Origin: Alicyclobacillus shizuokensis NBRC 103103
GTDB taxonomy: Bacteria; Bacillota; Bacilli; Alicyclobacillales; Alicyclobacillaceae
Direction: 5' to 3'
DNA length: 64,000 nucleotides
Assembly (NCBI RefSeq): GCF_001552255.1
Contig: NZ_BCQV01000023.1
Location: 1 to 64,000 of the forward strand
This document shows, in pieces, positions 18,072 to 26,915 of the stretch. Position numbers and translations under genes: made by a program. The notes under the pieces were generated by a model. That model was not told where the DNA came from and made no database searches. It was given only the letters and a program-made list of their open reading frames with translations. The number at the start of each line of letters is the position of its first letter. Within the stretch, counting starts at the first letter, position 1.

Positions 18072-19214
18072 TTGTCTAACACGTACGAAGTGATTGTGGT
18101 TGGTGCCGGTTCCATGGGCATGGCCGCAGGGTGGCACCTTGCCCAGCGGGGGGTGCGGACACTCCTGGTAGACGCGTTTCATCCGCCACACACGCTGGGC
18201 AGCCATCACGGCGATACTCGCATCATTCGCCACGCGTACGGGGAAGGGCGACAGTACGTGCCGCTGGCGTTGCGGGCGCAGCAGCTGTGGCTGGAGCTGC
18301 AGGTGGAGGCGGGGACCCAGATATTTGCCCAAACGGGCGTGCTGTCCCTGGGCAGAGCGGGATCGCCGTTTATGGAGGAGGTCGTACGCAGCAGCGCGTC
18401 TTTCGACCTGCCGCTTGAGGTGCTCGACGCCGCCGAGATCCGCCGCCGCTGGCCGGGATGGCGGCTGCCGGACGACTATGTGGGCTCTCTGGAGACGTCT
18501 TCAGGTGTGCTGTTTTCCGAGCACTGCATCCGGGCCATGCGGCGGCTTGGCGAAGCACGCGGGATGCAGGTGTTGGTCAACACGCCGGTGGACGACATAC
18601 GAGTGGACGGCCAGGGAGCCAGTGTGCGGGCCGGATTGTCCGTGTATACGGCGGAGCGGGTGATAGTCACGGTAGGCGCGTGGGCCAAACGGCTGTTGGC
18701 TGCGGCGGGGCTGGATGTCCCTGTGCTGCCGATGCGCAAGGTCATCGCCTGGTTTGAGTGCGACGAAGACCTGTATGGCGCGGCGGAGTTCCCCGCCTTT
18801 ACCTGCGAAACGGGCAAGGCTCACTACTATGGGTTTCCCAGCTTTGGTGGGACCGGAATCAAGGTGGGCCGGCACGATGGCGGACAGGCGGCAGACCCCG
18901 ACACGATGGAACGGACGTTTGGCGCCTATCCCGAGGATGAGGGGGATCTGCGCCGCTTCCTGCAGGATTTTCTACCGCGCGCCAATGGCCGTCTCATCAC
19001 CGGGAAGACGTGCGTGTACACGATGAGCCCGGACGAGCACTTCATCATCGACCGTCATCCAGAGCGGCCGCAGTTACTGTTCGCCTGCGGATTTTCGGGA
19101 CACGGCTTCAAGTTTGCCAGCGCAATCGGCGAGGTGTTGGCTCAGTTGGCGGTGGCGGACCGGGCCGAATTGGATGTCTCCATGTTTTCGCTGCGCCGGT
19201 TTCAGCCACTATAG
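18072..19214 (+). CDS. Sarcosine oxidase / N-methyl-amino-acid oxidase family flavoprotein
   Basis: 380-residue FAD enzyme of the monomeric sarcosine oxidase (SolA/MSOX) family, which oxidises secondary amino acids to imines with release of H2O2. The dinucleotide fold is VIVVGAGSMGMAAGWHLA, followed by the family block GSHHGDTRIIRHAYGEGRQY. Cys314 in KTCVYTMSPDEHF matches the cysteine that binds FAD covalently. TTG 18072 is chosen because GGAGGG lies 7 bases upstream and it yields the usual N-terminus; the upstream ATG 18057 has no site. It suggests that the cluster handles an N-methylated or cyclic amino acid. Confidence 0.88.
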   Translation: MSNTYEVIVVGAGSMGMAAGWHLAQRGVRTLLVDAFHPPHTLGSHHGDTRIIRHAYGEGRQYVPLALRAQQLWLELQVEAGTQIFAQTGVLSLGRAGSPFMEEVVRSSASFDLPLEVLDAAEIRRRWPGWRLPDDYVGSLETSSGVLFSEHCIRAMRRLGEARGMQVLVNTPVDDIRVDGQGASVRAGLSVYTAERVIVTVGAWAKRLLAAAGLDVPVLPMRKVIAWFECDEDLYGAAEFPAFTCETGKAHYYGFPSFGGTGIKVGRHDGGQAADPDTMERTFGAYPEDEGDLRRFLQDFLPRANGRLITGKTCVYTMSPDEHFIIDRHPERPQLLFACGFSGHGFKFASAIGEVLAQLAVADRAELDVSMFSLRRFQPL

Positions 19215-19357
19215 GGTTGTGGGAATCGCAGAGTTACGGAGGACCTCCCACAGTTCGTGGACAGGATGGGATTTTCGCGATACGCTTTGCGGAAAGGATG
19301 ACGCTGTGGGCCGAGCGCGCTGGACCGAGGCGGCAGCAGGGTCAGGAGGTCTCTCCC

Positions 19358-21208
19358 TTGGTTGACTTGCAGGAATGGGCGGCTTCGCTGAATTTATGCA
19401 TCTTGGCCGGCCGCGACGGAATCCGTGTGCCGGCGGTGGATGTGCATCTGCTCGGTCCCCATACGGAGTGGGTGCTGGATGCGCAGCCGGGCGAGTTTGC
19501 CGGGCGCGTGGTCTTGATTCCGGCGCAAGTGGTGCCCGGTTATTCATCCACCTTTGACGTCCTGGTGCGCATCTTCAAAGGCGCAGGGGCGGCCGCGGTG
19601 GTGTACCTTGGTGGCAAGCGCACCGACTTTTCCCAGGGAACGATTCTCCTGTGCGACAATTTGCAGCTGCCCTTGCTGTGGACGGCCAATGATGCGGCGT
19701 ACACGGACCTCGTGCGGGGCTTTTATCGCCGCTTAGTCGACGCGGAGCAGCGACTCCGCACGGCGCTGGACGCGGCCAGGCAGCGCCTCGAGAAAGGAGC
19801 GGACTCCTGCTTTCACCTGGCGGACTGGCTGGACCTGGTGGAGAGGGAACTGGAGGTGGTGGTACACCTCACGGATGGTTCCGCGGCGGGACCACAAACC
19901 TCCCGGAGGTCTTCACTTGCGGCCGCGTCCGGCGATGAGCGGATGTCGGAACCGGCCTGGCACACCTGGCAGAACCAACGTCTGTTGCGGGTGCCTGTGC
20001 GGATTAGGACGGAGAACCGCCTGGCGGTGTGGCTTGCACCGCGGCCGGGCAGCCGTCTTTATCATGCGGACGCCGAAGACCTGTGGGTATCGGTGCTCGG
20101 CGGCGTTCTGCAGGCGCGCACAGAGAACTTCTTGCTTTCCGAAATCCCCGGTGTGACTGGCGCGTTCAAGTGGACGACGAGCTTGGCGGCGGCTGTGTTT
20201 GCCCTCCTGTCTTCCCTGCCGGCGATGGACTTTCGGCAGCCGGGGGATGTGCCGGAGAATAAGGAACCTGCTGCAGCGGATTCAGCCTCTTCGCCCCTGT
20301 CTGCCATCCCGGAAGTGGCGGCCGGACTGTCTTTGCGGCGCCGCTTGTCTCTGTACGGTTTGGATGTGGTCCGACACCTGTGCATCCTGTGGATAGCGTT
20401 GGCGGATGCCAAGGATGCGGACCGCTTGCGGCAGGAGCCGTTTTCGCCGCTGCACACTCCGTACGCCTACCGGATCTTCCGGGAAGATACGCTGATTTTG
20501 CGCGACCGGGTTCTTCCTTTGTTGAACCATCCTCGCTACCAGACCGGTGTCTTCGGGGAGAACGTGTGCTGCATTCCCTGGCGGGATTGGGAAGCCCGCG
20601 AAGGGGTGGTTGTTCTCTGGTGCGGGGAACGGGAATCGACGCTGCCCTCGATAACGCGGATCCGTTCGCTGGTGGAGCAGTGGGAGGCCCGCCTGCGCGT
20701 TCCCCTGCGCGGGCTCTGCCATCGCTTTTCGCTCGGCCAGGACCCGGGGAAGGATGCCCATGCGCAAGGCCAACCTGCGTCCCAGGCGGAGCGCCATGCC
20801 GCCCGTCTGCGTCAGGTCATTGAGCGGCTGGATGCCACTTACGCGCAGTTTCTGAGCCTGCCGGAGGGCGTGTACGGCGTGCGTGATGGTCAACAACCCG
20901 AGGATGCGGCTTCCATGCTCGTGTTCGGATCCGGACGCAATGCCTCCTACGCGCAAGCCATGCAGCTGCTGCAGCCGATTCTGTCGGATTCCCACGCGGA
21001 GACGCTGCTGGCGTCTTTGGAGGCGTACTTGGAAAGTGGAGCCCGGGTGCAGGCGGCAGCGGATCGGTTATTCCTGCATCGCAACACCCTGCGCTACCGT
21101 CTCAACCGCGTGCAGGAGCTGATACAGGCCGATTTGGCCAATCCCCAGGTCCGTCTGACCTATCAGTTGGCGCTGCGCGCCTGGCGGCTGCATCACCCGC
21201 GCCGCTGA
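19358..21208 (+). CDS. PucR/CdaR-family transcriptional regulator
   Basis: Protein of 616 residues with a PucR-type N-terminal sensing domain (NLCILAGRDGIRVPAVDVHL) and a C-terminal PucR helix-turn-helix: YLESGARVQAAADRLFLHRN then TLRYRLNRVQEL. The middle is poorly conserved. PucR-type proteins often control purine, hydantoin or amino-acid catabolism, which fits the NCS1 permease and hydantoinase genes that follow. TTG 19358 has a perfect AGGAGGT seven bases upstream, better than ATG 19298, whose purine run abuts the codon; the frame is open further upstream over the oxidase gene. Confidence 0.88.
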   Translation: MVDLQEWAASLNLCILAGRDGIRVPAVDVHLLGPHTEWVLDAQPGEFAGRVVLIPAQVVPGYSSTFDVLVRIFKGAGAAAVVYLGGKRTDFSQGTILLCDNLQLPLLWTANDAAYTDLVRGFYRRLVDAEQRLRTALDAARQRLEKGADSCFHLADWLDLVERELEVVVHLTDGSAAGPQTSRRSSLAAASGDERMSEPAWHTWQNQRLLRVPVRIRTENRLAVWLAPRPGSRLYHADAEDLWVSVLGGVLQARTENFLLSEIPGVTGAFKWTTSLAAAVFALLSSLPAMDFRQPGDVPENKEPAAADSASSPLSAIPEVAAGLSLRRRLSLYGLDVVRHLCILWIALADAKDADRLRQEPFSPLHTPYAYRIFREDTLILRDRVLPLLNHPRYQTGVFGENVCCIPWRDWEAREGVVVLWCGERESTLPSITRIRSLVEQWEARLRVPLRGLCHRFSLGQDPGKDAHAQGQPASQAERHAARLRQVIERLDATYAQFLSLPEGVYGVRDGQQPEDAASMLVFGSGRNASYAQAMQLLQPILSDSHAETLLASLEAYLESGARVQAAADRLFLHRNTLRYRLNRVQELIQADLANPQVRLTYQLALRAWRLHHPRR

Positions 21209-21299
21209 CGGCGGCCGGTAAATTTGTGCGGCGCGCACAATCGAGCGGCAAACCTCGTTCGAATTGACCATATGAACGAAATCCACAGGCAATTATAAT

Positions 21300-21393
21300 C
21301 CACACCAATACCAGCTTGGGGGATGCCCCGGGGAACCCATCCTTTGCAGGCTGAGACCCTGGGAAGGCCCGACAAGTGGTCTGGGGGGTGTGG
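21300..21393 (+). ncRNA. Candidate structured 5' leader (cis-regulatory RNA) of the NCS1 permease
   Basis: A perfect 7-bp outer stem pairs 21300-21306 (CCACACC) with 21387-21393 (GGTGTGG). Inside, CCAG (21311-21314) pairs CTGG (21381-21384), and CTTG (21315-21318) pairs CAAG (21373-21376) with a 4-base bulge. Further hairpins are possible, such as CAGG/CCTG around ctgagac (21347-21361) and GGATG/CATCC (21321-21325 with 21338-21342). The strings GGCTGAGA, AATACCAGC and GGTCTGG recall pieces of the TPP aptamer but in a different order. The closing strand contains the G-run that serves as ribosome binding site, so folding would block translation. Not assigned to a known class. Confidence 0.5.
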
Positions 21394-21395
21394 AT

Positions 21396-22715
21396 GTGAA
21401 CGAAGCTCAGGCAAGCGGGAAGTTGGACGACTATTCCCTGGAGCGGGTACCGCAAACCGATAGGCGCAGTTGGATAGGCATTGCCACGATGCGTTTCGGC
21501 CAACTGTCGGCCTTGTCGCAGTTTCTGCTCGGTGCCACGCTGGGCTACGGAATGTCGTTCTGGCAGGCGTTTTGGGCGCTGACGCTGGGTTCTGCCATCC
21601 TGGAGGTGCTCTCCATCTTCCTCGGCATCGCCGGCATGCGGGAAGGGCTGAGCACGACGCTGTTGGTTCGCTGGTGCGGTTTTGGGCGCATCGGCTCGGT
21701 CATCCTGAGCCTGGTCGTCGCCATCTCGCTGGTGGGCTGGTTTGGTGTGCAAAACCAGGTGTTTGCGGATGGACTGAGCCAGCTGCTCGGAGGGCCGGTG
21801 TGGGCCTGGTCGATTGCGACGGGTATCTTGGTCACGCTGATTGTCATCTTCGGCTTTCTCTCCATGGGTTACACCGCGTACATTGCGGTGCCCCTGTTTG
21901 TCCTTGTCGCTTTGTTCTCCATTGGCAAGGCTTTCTCGCACTATTCACTGGGTCAGCTGATCTCCATGCCGGCGCCGGGCCCGCACATTTCCCTGGCGGA
22001 TGGGGCGAGCATGGTGGCGGGCGGGTTCATCGTCGGCGCCATCATTACGCCCGATATGTCCCGCTATAACCGATCCGCTGCGGATGTCGTCAAGCAGACG
22101 GTGGTCGGCATCAGCCTGGGCGAGTACGTGATTGGGCTCATCGGCGTGCTGCTCGCGCACGCGGTCAAATCCTCGGACGTCATCACCATCGTCATGTCGA
22201 CGAGCGGTCTCATCGGCACCATCATCCTGGTCACCGCGACGGTGAAGATTAACGACTGGAACTTGTATTCCTCATCGCTCGGCATTGTCAACCTGGCCGA
22301 TTCGGTATTCGGCAAGCGCATCAGCCGGGCGGGGGTTGCGCTTGTGTTTGGCCTTTTGGGCACAGTGCTGTCGGTGCTGGGCATCCTGGCCCATTTCCAA
22401 GGTTTCCTCAGCCTGCTCGGTGTGGCCGTGCCGCCGGTGGGGTCCATCCTTCTCGTCGAATACTTTTTGGTCCGCCGCTACCGGGCCGAGCTGGACGCCA
22501 CCAGGCCGTTGGACAAGCTGCCGGATACGTACGAGGCTTGGAACCCGTTGACCCTGATTGCCTGGGCGGCCGGTTTTGCGGTGGGCCAGTGGCTGCATTG
22601 GGGCATTCCTTCCCTCAATTCGCTGATTGTCGGCGGGGGGATGTACTGGTTGCTGAGCGCGTTGGTTCACGGCAAGCGGGCGGTCACGTACGGATCGGTT
22701 CCGACGCGTCGTTAA
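21396..22715 (+). CDS. NCS1-family nucleobase/hydantoin permease (CodB/Mhp1-like)
   Basis: Twelve-helix permease, 439 residues. The N-terminal DDYSLERVPQTDRRSWIGIA and the first helix region FGQLSALSQFLLGATLGYGM mark the NCS1 family, which imports cytosine, purines, allantoin, hydantoins or pyrimidine precursors with Na+ or H+. GTG 21396 is chosen because the GGGGGG run at 21383-21388 lies 7 bases upstream; GTG 21390 overlaps that stem. The following DUF917 and hydantoinase genes make a hydantoin or related cyclic amide a plausible substrate, though the TPP-like leader strings leave HMP/thiamin precursor transport open. Confidence 0.88.
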   Translation: MNEAQASGKLDDYSLERVPQTDRRSWIGIATMRFGQLSALSQFLLGATLGYGMSFWQAFWALTLGSAILEVLSIFLGIAGMREGLSTTLLVRWCGFGRIGSVILSLVVAISLVGWFGVQNQVFADGLSQLLGGPVWAWSIATGILVTLIVIFGFLSMGYTAYIAVPLFVLVALFSIGKAFSHYSLGQLISMPAPGPHISLADGASMVAGGFIVGAIITPDMSRYNRSAADVVKQTVVGISLGEYVIGLIGVLLAHAVKSSDVITIVMSTSGLIGTIILVTATVKINDWNLYSSSLGIVNLADSVFGKRISRAGVALVFGLLGTVLSVLGILAHFQGFLSLLGVAVPPVGSILLVEYFLVRRYRAELDATRPLDKLPDTYEAWNPLTLIAWAAGFAVGQWLHWGIPSLNSLIVGGGMYWLLSALVHGKRAVTYGSVPTRR

Positions 22716-22746
22716 TCGGCCTCAGGACAGCTGCGGGCGGGCCCGT

Positions 22747-22763
22747 CTCACCCCTGGGGTGAG
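22747..22763. repeat. Inverted repeat between permease and DUF917 genes
   Basis: CTCACCC, a 3-base centre and GGGTGAG form a 7-bp hairpin, or 8 bp read as a pure palindrome. It lies 31 bases after the permease stop and 33 bases before the DUF917 start. No T-run follows, so it may be an operator or a processing hairpin rather than a terminator. Confidence 0.5.
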
Positions 22764-22796
22764 GGGCCGCCGATTTCACGGGAGGACGGATTCGCA

Positions 22797-23867
22797 ATGA
22801 GGACACAGATCTATGCACACGACATCGATGCCCTGGCGCTGGGAGCCACCGTGCTGGGCGCAGGCGGTGGGGGAGACCCGTACATCGGCGCTCTTATGGC
22901 GAAACAGGCGATGGAGACGCACGGGCCGGTCGAGCTGGTCAGCATCGATGAATTGGCTGACAACGAATTGGTCATTCCCTCGGCGATGATGGGCGCACCG
23001 ACGGTCATGGTGGAAAAGATCCCGAGCGGACAAGAGCCGAGCGCCGCCTTTCGGCAGCTTGAGCGGTTTCTCGGCCAGAAGGCGGCGGCGACCGTGTCGG
23101 CTGAGGCGGGCGGTCTCAATTCCACGATCCCGTTTGTGGTGGCGGCGGAGCTGCGCATCCCGGTGGTCGACGCGGACGGGATGGGCCGAGCGTTTCCCGA
23201 GATCCCCATGACCGCGTTCCACCTCGGCGGCATTTCTGCCACGCCGATGATGCTGGTGGACGACAAGGGCAACACGCTGCTCCTGTCGACCATCGACAAC
23301 GCCTGGACCGAGGCGCTGTCGCGCAGCGCGACCGTGGTCATGGGGGGATCGGCCATGTTGGCCCTGTACCCTGCCACCGCCGGGCGAATGCGCGCCCATC
23401 TGGTGCATGGCACGCTATCGCGGGCGCTCGCCATCGGGCGCATCTTGCAGCAACCCATGGACCGAGCGGATCGGCTCGCGGAACTCTTGGAACAAACCAG
23501 CGGGCGGCTGCTGTTCACGGGCAAAGTCACCGACGTGATGCGGCGGACGGTGGGTGGGTTTGCCCGGGGGACGGTGACGATAGAGGGGCTTGCAGAGGAT
23601 ACGGGGTCTGTACTGCGGCTGGAGTTTCAGAATGAAAACCTGGTGGCGCTGCGCGATGGGGCCCCCGTGGCCACGGTGCCAGACCTCATCACGGTGATGG
23701 ACCTAGAGACGATTCGCCCCATCACCACAGAAGAGGTCCGCTACGGACAGCGGGTGACTGTAATCGGCATGCCGTGCGCTGACGTCTGGCGCCAGGAAGC
23801 GGCGTTGGAGCTGGTGGGCCCGCGCTATTTCGGCTACGACCTGGACTACGTTCCCCTCCGGCCGTGA
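22797..23867 (+). CDS. DUF917 family protein (first copy)
   Basis: 356-residue cytoplasmic protein of the DUF917 family, often found next to hydantoinase/oxoprolinase genes. Conserved blocks: LGATVLGAGGGGDPYIG near the N-terminus, VIPSAMMGAPTVMVEKIPSG, then PVVDADGMGRAFPEIPMTAF and FQNENLVALRDG. The catalytic role is not established; DUF917 proteins are usually annotated as hydantoinase-associated. ATG 22797 follows GGGAGG. It shares all of these blocks with the second copy at 25502. Confidence 0.9.
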   Translation: MRTQIYAHDIDALALGATVLGAGGGGDPYIGALMAKQAMETHGPVELVSIDELADNELVIPSAMMGAPTVMVEKIPSGQEPSAAFRQLERFLGQKAAATVSAEAGGLNSTIPFVVAAELRIPVVDADGMGRAFPEIPMTAFHLGGISATPMMLVDDKGNTLLLSTIDNAWTEALSRSATVVMGGSAMLALYPATAGRMRAHLVHGTLSRALAIGRILQQPMDRADRLAELLEQTSGRLLFTGKVTDVMRRTVGGFARGTVTIEGLAEDTGSVLRLEFQNENLVALRDGAPVATVPDLITVMDLETIRPITTEEVRYGQRVTVIGMPCADVWRQEAALELVGPRYFGYDLDYVPLRP

Positions 23868-23928
23868 AGGGGACGCCTGGGTTGGTCGCGACGAGCGGCA
23901 AAGAGATGCATGACGGAGGGATGAGACA

Positions 23929-25515
23929 GTGAGTTATCGGCTGGGCATCGACGTAGGCGGCACGAATACAGATGTGGTCTTGCTGGACGGAGACAACCGG
24001 GTGGTGGCGAAGAGGAAACGGCCGGACAGCAGCGACATCATGACCGGCATCCGCGATGCGGTGCGCGCGGTGCTCGACGACAGTGGTGTCGATCCGGTCG
24101 CCATATCGCAGGCGATGCTGGGAACGACGCAGGTGACGAACGCCATCATCGAGCGGCGCGATTTGAACGACGTGGCGGTGGTGCGGCTGGGCGCACCGGC
24201 GACCCGCGCGGTGCAGCCACTGGCCGGCTGGCCGGAGGACCTGCGCCGGCGGTATCAGCGGTTTTCGTACATCGTGGGTGGGGGACACGAGTTTGATGGC
24301 CGCGAGATTGCTCCCCTCGACGAGAAGGAGTTGACTCGCATCGCCCGTGAGGTGAAGGGCCAGGTGGGGGCTGTGGCCATTTCCAGTGTCTTTTCGCCGG
24401 TCAACGCCGCCCATGAAGAACGAGCGGCGGTGATCTTTCGGGAAGAACTGGGCGAGGATACTCCCATCTCCCTGTCTCATCAGATTGGCAGTGTCGGTCT
24501 CTTGGAGCGGGAGAACGCCACGGTATTGAACGCCGCGGTGTCGAAGGTGGCGAAACGGGCCACCGTTTCGTTCCAGGAAGCATTGGCCAGTATCGGCATC
24601 CACGCCAACCTTTACCTCGCGCAAAACGATGGCACGTTGATGTCGGTCGAGTACGCGCTCTTGTACCCGATTCTCACCATCGCCTGCGGCCCGACCAACA
24701 GCATGCGCGGTGCCGCTTATCTGACTGGGCTGAAGGACGCGATGGTGGTGGACGTCGGTGGCACGTCGACGGATGTCGGGGTACTGGTCCACGGATTCCC
24801 GCGCGAGTCGTTCATCGCGGTCGAGGTCGGCGGCGTGCGCACGAACTTTCGCATGCCGGACTTGTTCTCGATTGGCCTGGGCGGGGGGAGTATCGTCCGT
24901 GATTTGGACGGGGACCTGCAGATTGGCCCGGACAGCGTCGGCTACCGGATTGTGGAAGAGGGACGGTGCTTCGGCGGATCGCAGACCACGTTCACCGATA
25001 TTGCGGTGGCACTGGGCCGCGCCCGGGTGGGCACGCACCCGGTAACCCTGCCGCGAAATCGGGCGCAGGCGGCTTATGATTTGGCCATCGCCCGCGTCAC
25101 GGAAGCGATTGACCGGATGAAGACGAGCGCCAGCGCGGTGCCTTTGATTCTTGTCGGCGGCGGCAGCGTGCTGTTGCCGGACGCGTTCGAAGGGGTCTCC
25201 GAGGTTTACCGTCCGGACAACTACGATGTCGCGAACGCCATTGGCGCTGCCATCGCGCAGGTGAGCGGGCGCGTGGACAGGATTTTCGCGATGGACCACA
25301 GGTCGCGCGAAGAGGTGCTGGAGGAGGCCCAGGCCATCGCGTTCTCGGAAGCCATTCGCGCCGGGGCCGACGCCTCGACGCTGGAGGTCGTTGAGATGGA
25401 GGAGGTCCCCATCGCCTATCTGCCGGGGAATGCGGTGCGCGTCAAGGTAACCGCCGCCGGTACGCTGGCCTCGTACGAACGGAGGGGGGCGAAGGACAGC
25501 CATGCGCGTTCATGA
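23929..25515 (+). CDS. Hydantoinase A / N-methylhydantoinase-type ATPase subunit (HyuA family)
   Basis: 528-residue member of the hydantoinase/oxoprolinase family (ASKHA fold), which hydrolyses cyclic amides with ATP. The phosphate-binding start LGIDVGGTNTDVVLLDG and the second loop MVVDVGGTSTDVGVLVHG are intact, and LFSIGLGGGSIV is the later glycine loop. It is shorter than fused 5-oxoprolinases (~1200 residues), so it represents only the A-type subunit, and no HyuB gene is present. GTG 23929 has a GGAGGG site. It overlaps the next DUF917 gene by 14 bases; the DUF917 proteins may take the place of the missing B subunit (inference). Confidence 0.9.
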   Translation: MSYRLGIDVGGTNTDVVLLDGDNRVVAKRKRPDSSDIMTGIRDAVRAVLDDSGVDPVAISQAMLGTTQVTNAIIERRDLNDVAVVRLGAPATRAVQPLAGWPEDLRRRYQRFSYIVGGGHEFDGREIAPLDEKELTRIAREVKGQVGAVAISSVFSPVNAAHEERAAVIFREELGEDTPISLSHQIGSVGLLERENATVLNAAVSKVAKRATVSFQEALASIGIHANLYLAQNDGTLMSVEYALLYPILTIACGPTNSMRGAAYLTGLKDAMVVDVGGTSTDVGVLVHGFPRESFIAVEVGGVRTNFRMPDLFSIGLGGGSIVRDLDGDLQIGPDSVGYRIVEEGRCFGGSQTTFTDIAVALGRARVGTHPVTLPRNRAQAAYDLAIARVTEAIDRMKTSASAVPLILVGGGSVLLPDAFEGVSEVYRPDNYDVANAIGAAIAQVSGRVDRIFAMDHRSREEVLEEAQAIAFSEAIRAGADASTLEVVEMEEVPIAYLPGNAVRVKVTAAGTLASYERRGAKDSHARS

Positions 25516-26653
25516 GCAGGACCTGGAGCCGCTGTCGGTTGGGGCGGCCATCCTGGGCGCCGGCGGCGGAGGCGATCCGCTCATCGGCAAACTGATGGCC
25601 CAGCAGGCGATGGCCGAGCACGGCGCGGTGGAGTTGTTGGACGCGGCCGACCTGGAGGACGAGGCGGTGGTGTTTCCGGTCGCCATGATGGGGGCGCCGA
25701 CGGTCTTCCTGGAAAAGATTCCGGCCGGCGATGAGACGAGCCTGGCGGTGCAGCGGATGGAACGCCACCTCAACCAACGGGTGACGGCCCTGTGCCCGGT
25801 GGAATGCGGCGGCATGAACAGCATGATCCCGTTTGTCGTGGCGGCCCGGATGGGGCTGCCGGTGGTCGATGGAGACGGCATGGGGCGGGCGTTTCCGGAG
25901 CTGCAGATGGAAACGTTCCATGTCTTTGGCGTCTCCGGCACACCAGCCTGCATTGCGGACGAGTGGGGCAACGTGGTGCTGTTCGAGACGGTGGACAACT
26001 ATCGGCTCGAATCGTTTGCTCGCGCCTGCACGGTGAAGATGGGCGGATATTCCCACCTCGTCGATTACCCGATGACCGGGGCGCAGATGAAACAGTCCGC
26101 CGTACGCGGGACCATCTCCATGTGCATCCAGCTGGGCCGCGCCCTGGAGGACGCCAAACGCGAGCACCGCAATCCGGTCGAGGCCGTGCTGGCGGCCACG
26201 GCCGGTACCCTCTACGGCCACGGAGTCCGCCTGTTTTTCGGCAAGGTCGTCGATGTCTCGCGGCGCACGCGAGACGGTTTCGCCGTTGGCAAGGCTGTGC
26301 TGCGCGGGGTGGAGCAAGACGCCGACCGTGAAATGACGATTGAGTTTCAGAACGAGAATCTTGTGGCTCTGGTGGACGGGGAAGTGGTGGCGACGGTGCC
26401 GGACATCATCGCTTTGTTAGATCCGGAGACCGGACTCCCCGTGACGAACGAACGCCTTCGCTACGGTCAGCGCGCGGTGGTCATCGGCATTCCGACGCCG
26501 CAGATCATGCGTACCGATGCCGCCCTCGCCGTCTGGGGACCGCGGCAGTTTGGCTACGATGTGCCGTTCATACCACTGGAGCAGAAGAACGCGGCGTTTT
26601 ATCGGCAGGTCGGCGTGCCGAAGGACAAGGAGCACTTGTTGGCGGCAAAGTAG
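25502..26653 (+). CDS. DUF917 family protein (second copy)
   Basis: 383-residue paralogue of the protein at 22797, with LSVGAAILGAGGGGDPLIG, VAMMGAPTVFLEKIPAGDE, PVVDGDGMGRAFPELQM and FQNENLVALVDGEVVATVPD. It has a longer C-terminus (EQKNAAFYRQVGVPKDKEHL). The start at ATG 25502 lies inside the end of the hydantoinase gene, so translation is coupled. The two DUF917 copies flank the HyuA-type gene and may form a hetero-oligomer or act on related substrates. Confidence 0.9.
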   Translation: MRVHEQDLEPLSVGAAILGAGGGGDPLIGKLMAQQAMAEHGAVELLDAADLEDEAVVFPVAMMGAPTVFLEKIPAGDETSLAVQRMERHLNQRVTALCPVECGGMNSMIPFVVAARMGLPVVDGDGMGRAFPELQMETFHVFGVSGTPACIADEWGNVVLFETVDNYRLESFARACTVKMGGYSHLVDYPMTGAQMKQSAVRGTISMCIQLGRALEDAKREHRNPVEAVLAATAGTLYGHGVRLFFGKVVDVSRRTRDGFAVGKAVLRGVEQDADREMTIEFQNENLVALVDGEVVATVPDIIALLDPETGLPVTNERLRYGQRAVVIGIPTPQIMRTDAALAVWGPRQFGYDVPFIPLEQKNAAFYRQVGVPKDKEHLLAAK

Positions 26654-26676
26654 AAAGAAGAGCACACTCGACAGAT

Positions 26677-26717
26677 AGCCGCTGCGGACCTCGGAACGAG
26701 GCGCCGCGGCTGTTTTT
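26677..26717 (+). terminator. Rho-independent terminator of the hydantoinase operon
   Basis: AGCCGC (26677) pairs with GCGGCT (26706-26711), with an inner CCTCG/CGAGG hairpin around gaa, followed by a T-run (26713-26717). It closes the DUF917-HyuA-DUF917 unit 24 bases after its stop. Confidence 0.8.
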
Positions 26718-26915
26718 GTTGGGCCTGCGCTCGCCGATCCATTCCATTTCGGTATATCATATAAACACAGTCAGTGCCCGCATCTGGTGCCGATGGATAA
26801 GATTCCATAGGCCCAAACTCTCATCACCAGGATATGCGCCTAGATGTGACAGAGTGTTCCGTTGGTTTAGGCTTTTTGTGCAGCAAGCGTGGATCAGCGG
26901 TTGGGGGGCCTGAGC

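Noticed and set aside
21300-21393. Calling the NCS1 leader a canonical TPP riboswitch
   Set aside because: The 3' half consensus (ACCTGATCTGG...CCAGCGTAGGGA in normal order) is absent; only permuted resemblances are present, so it is reported as an unassigned structured leader.
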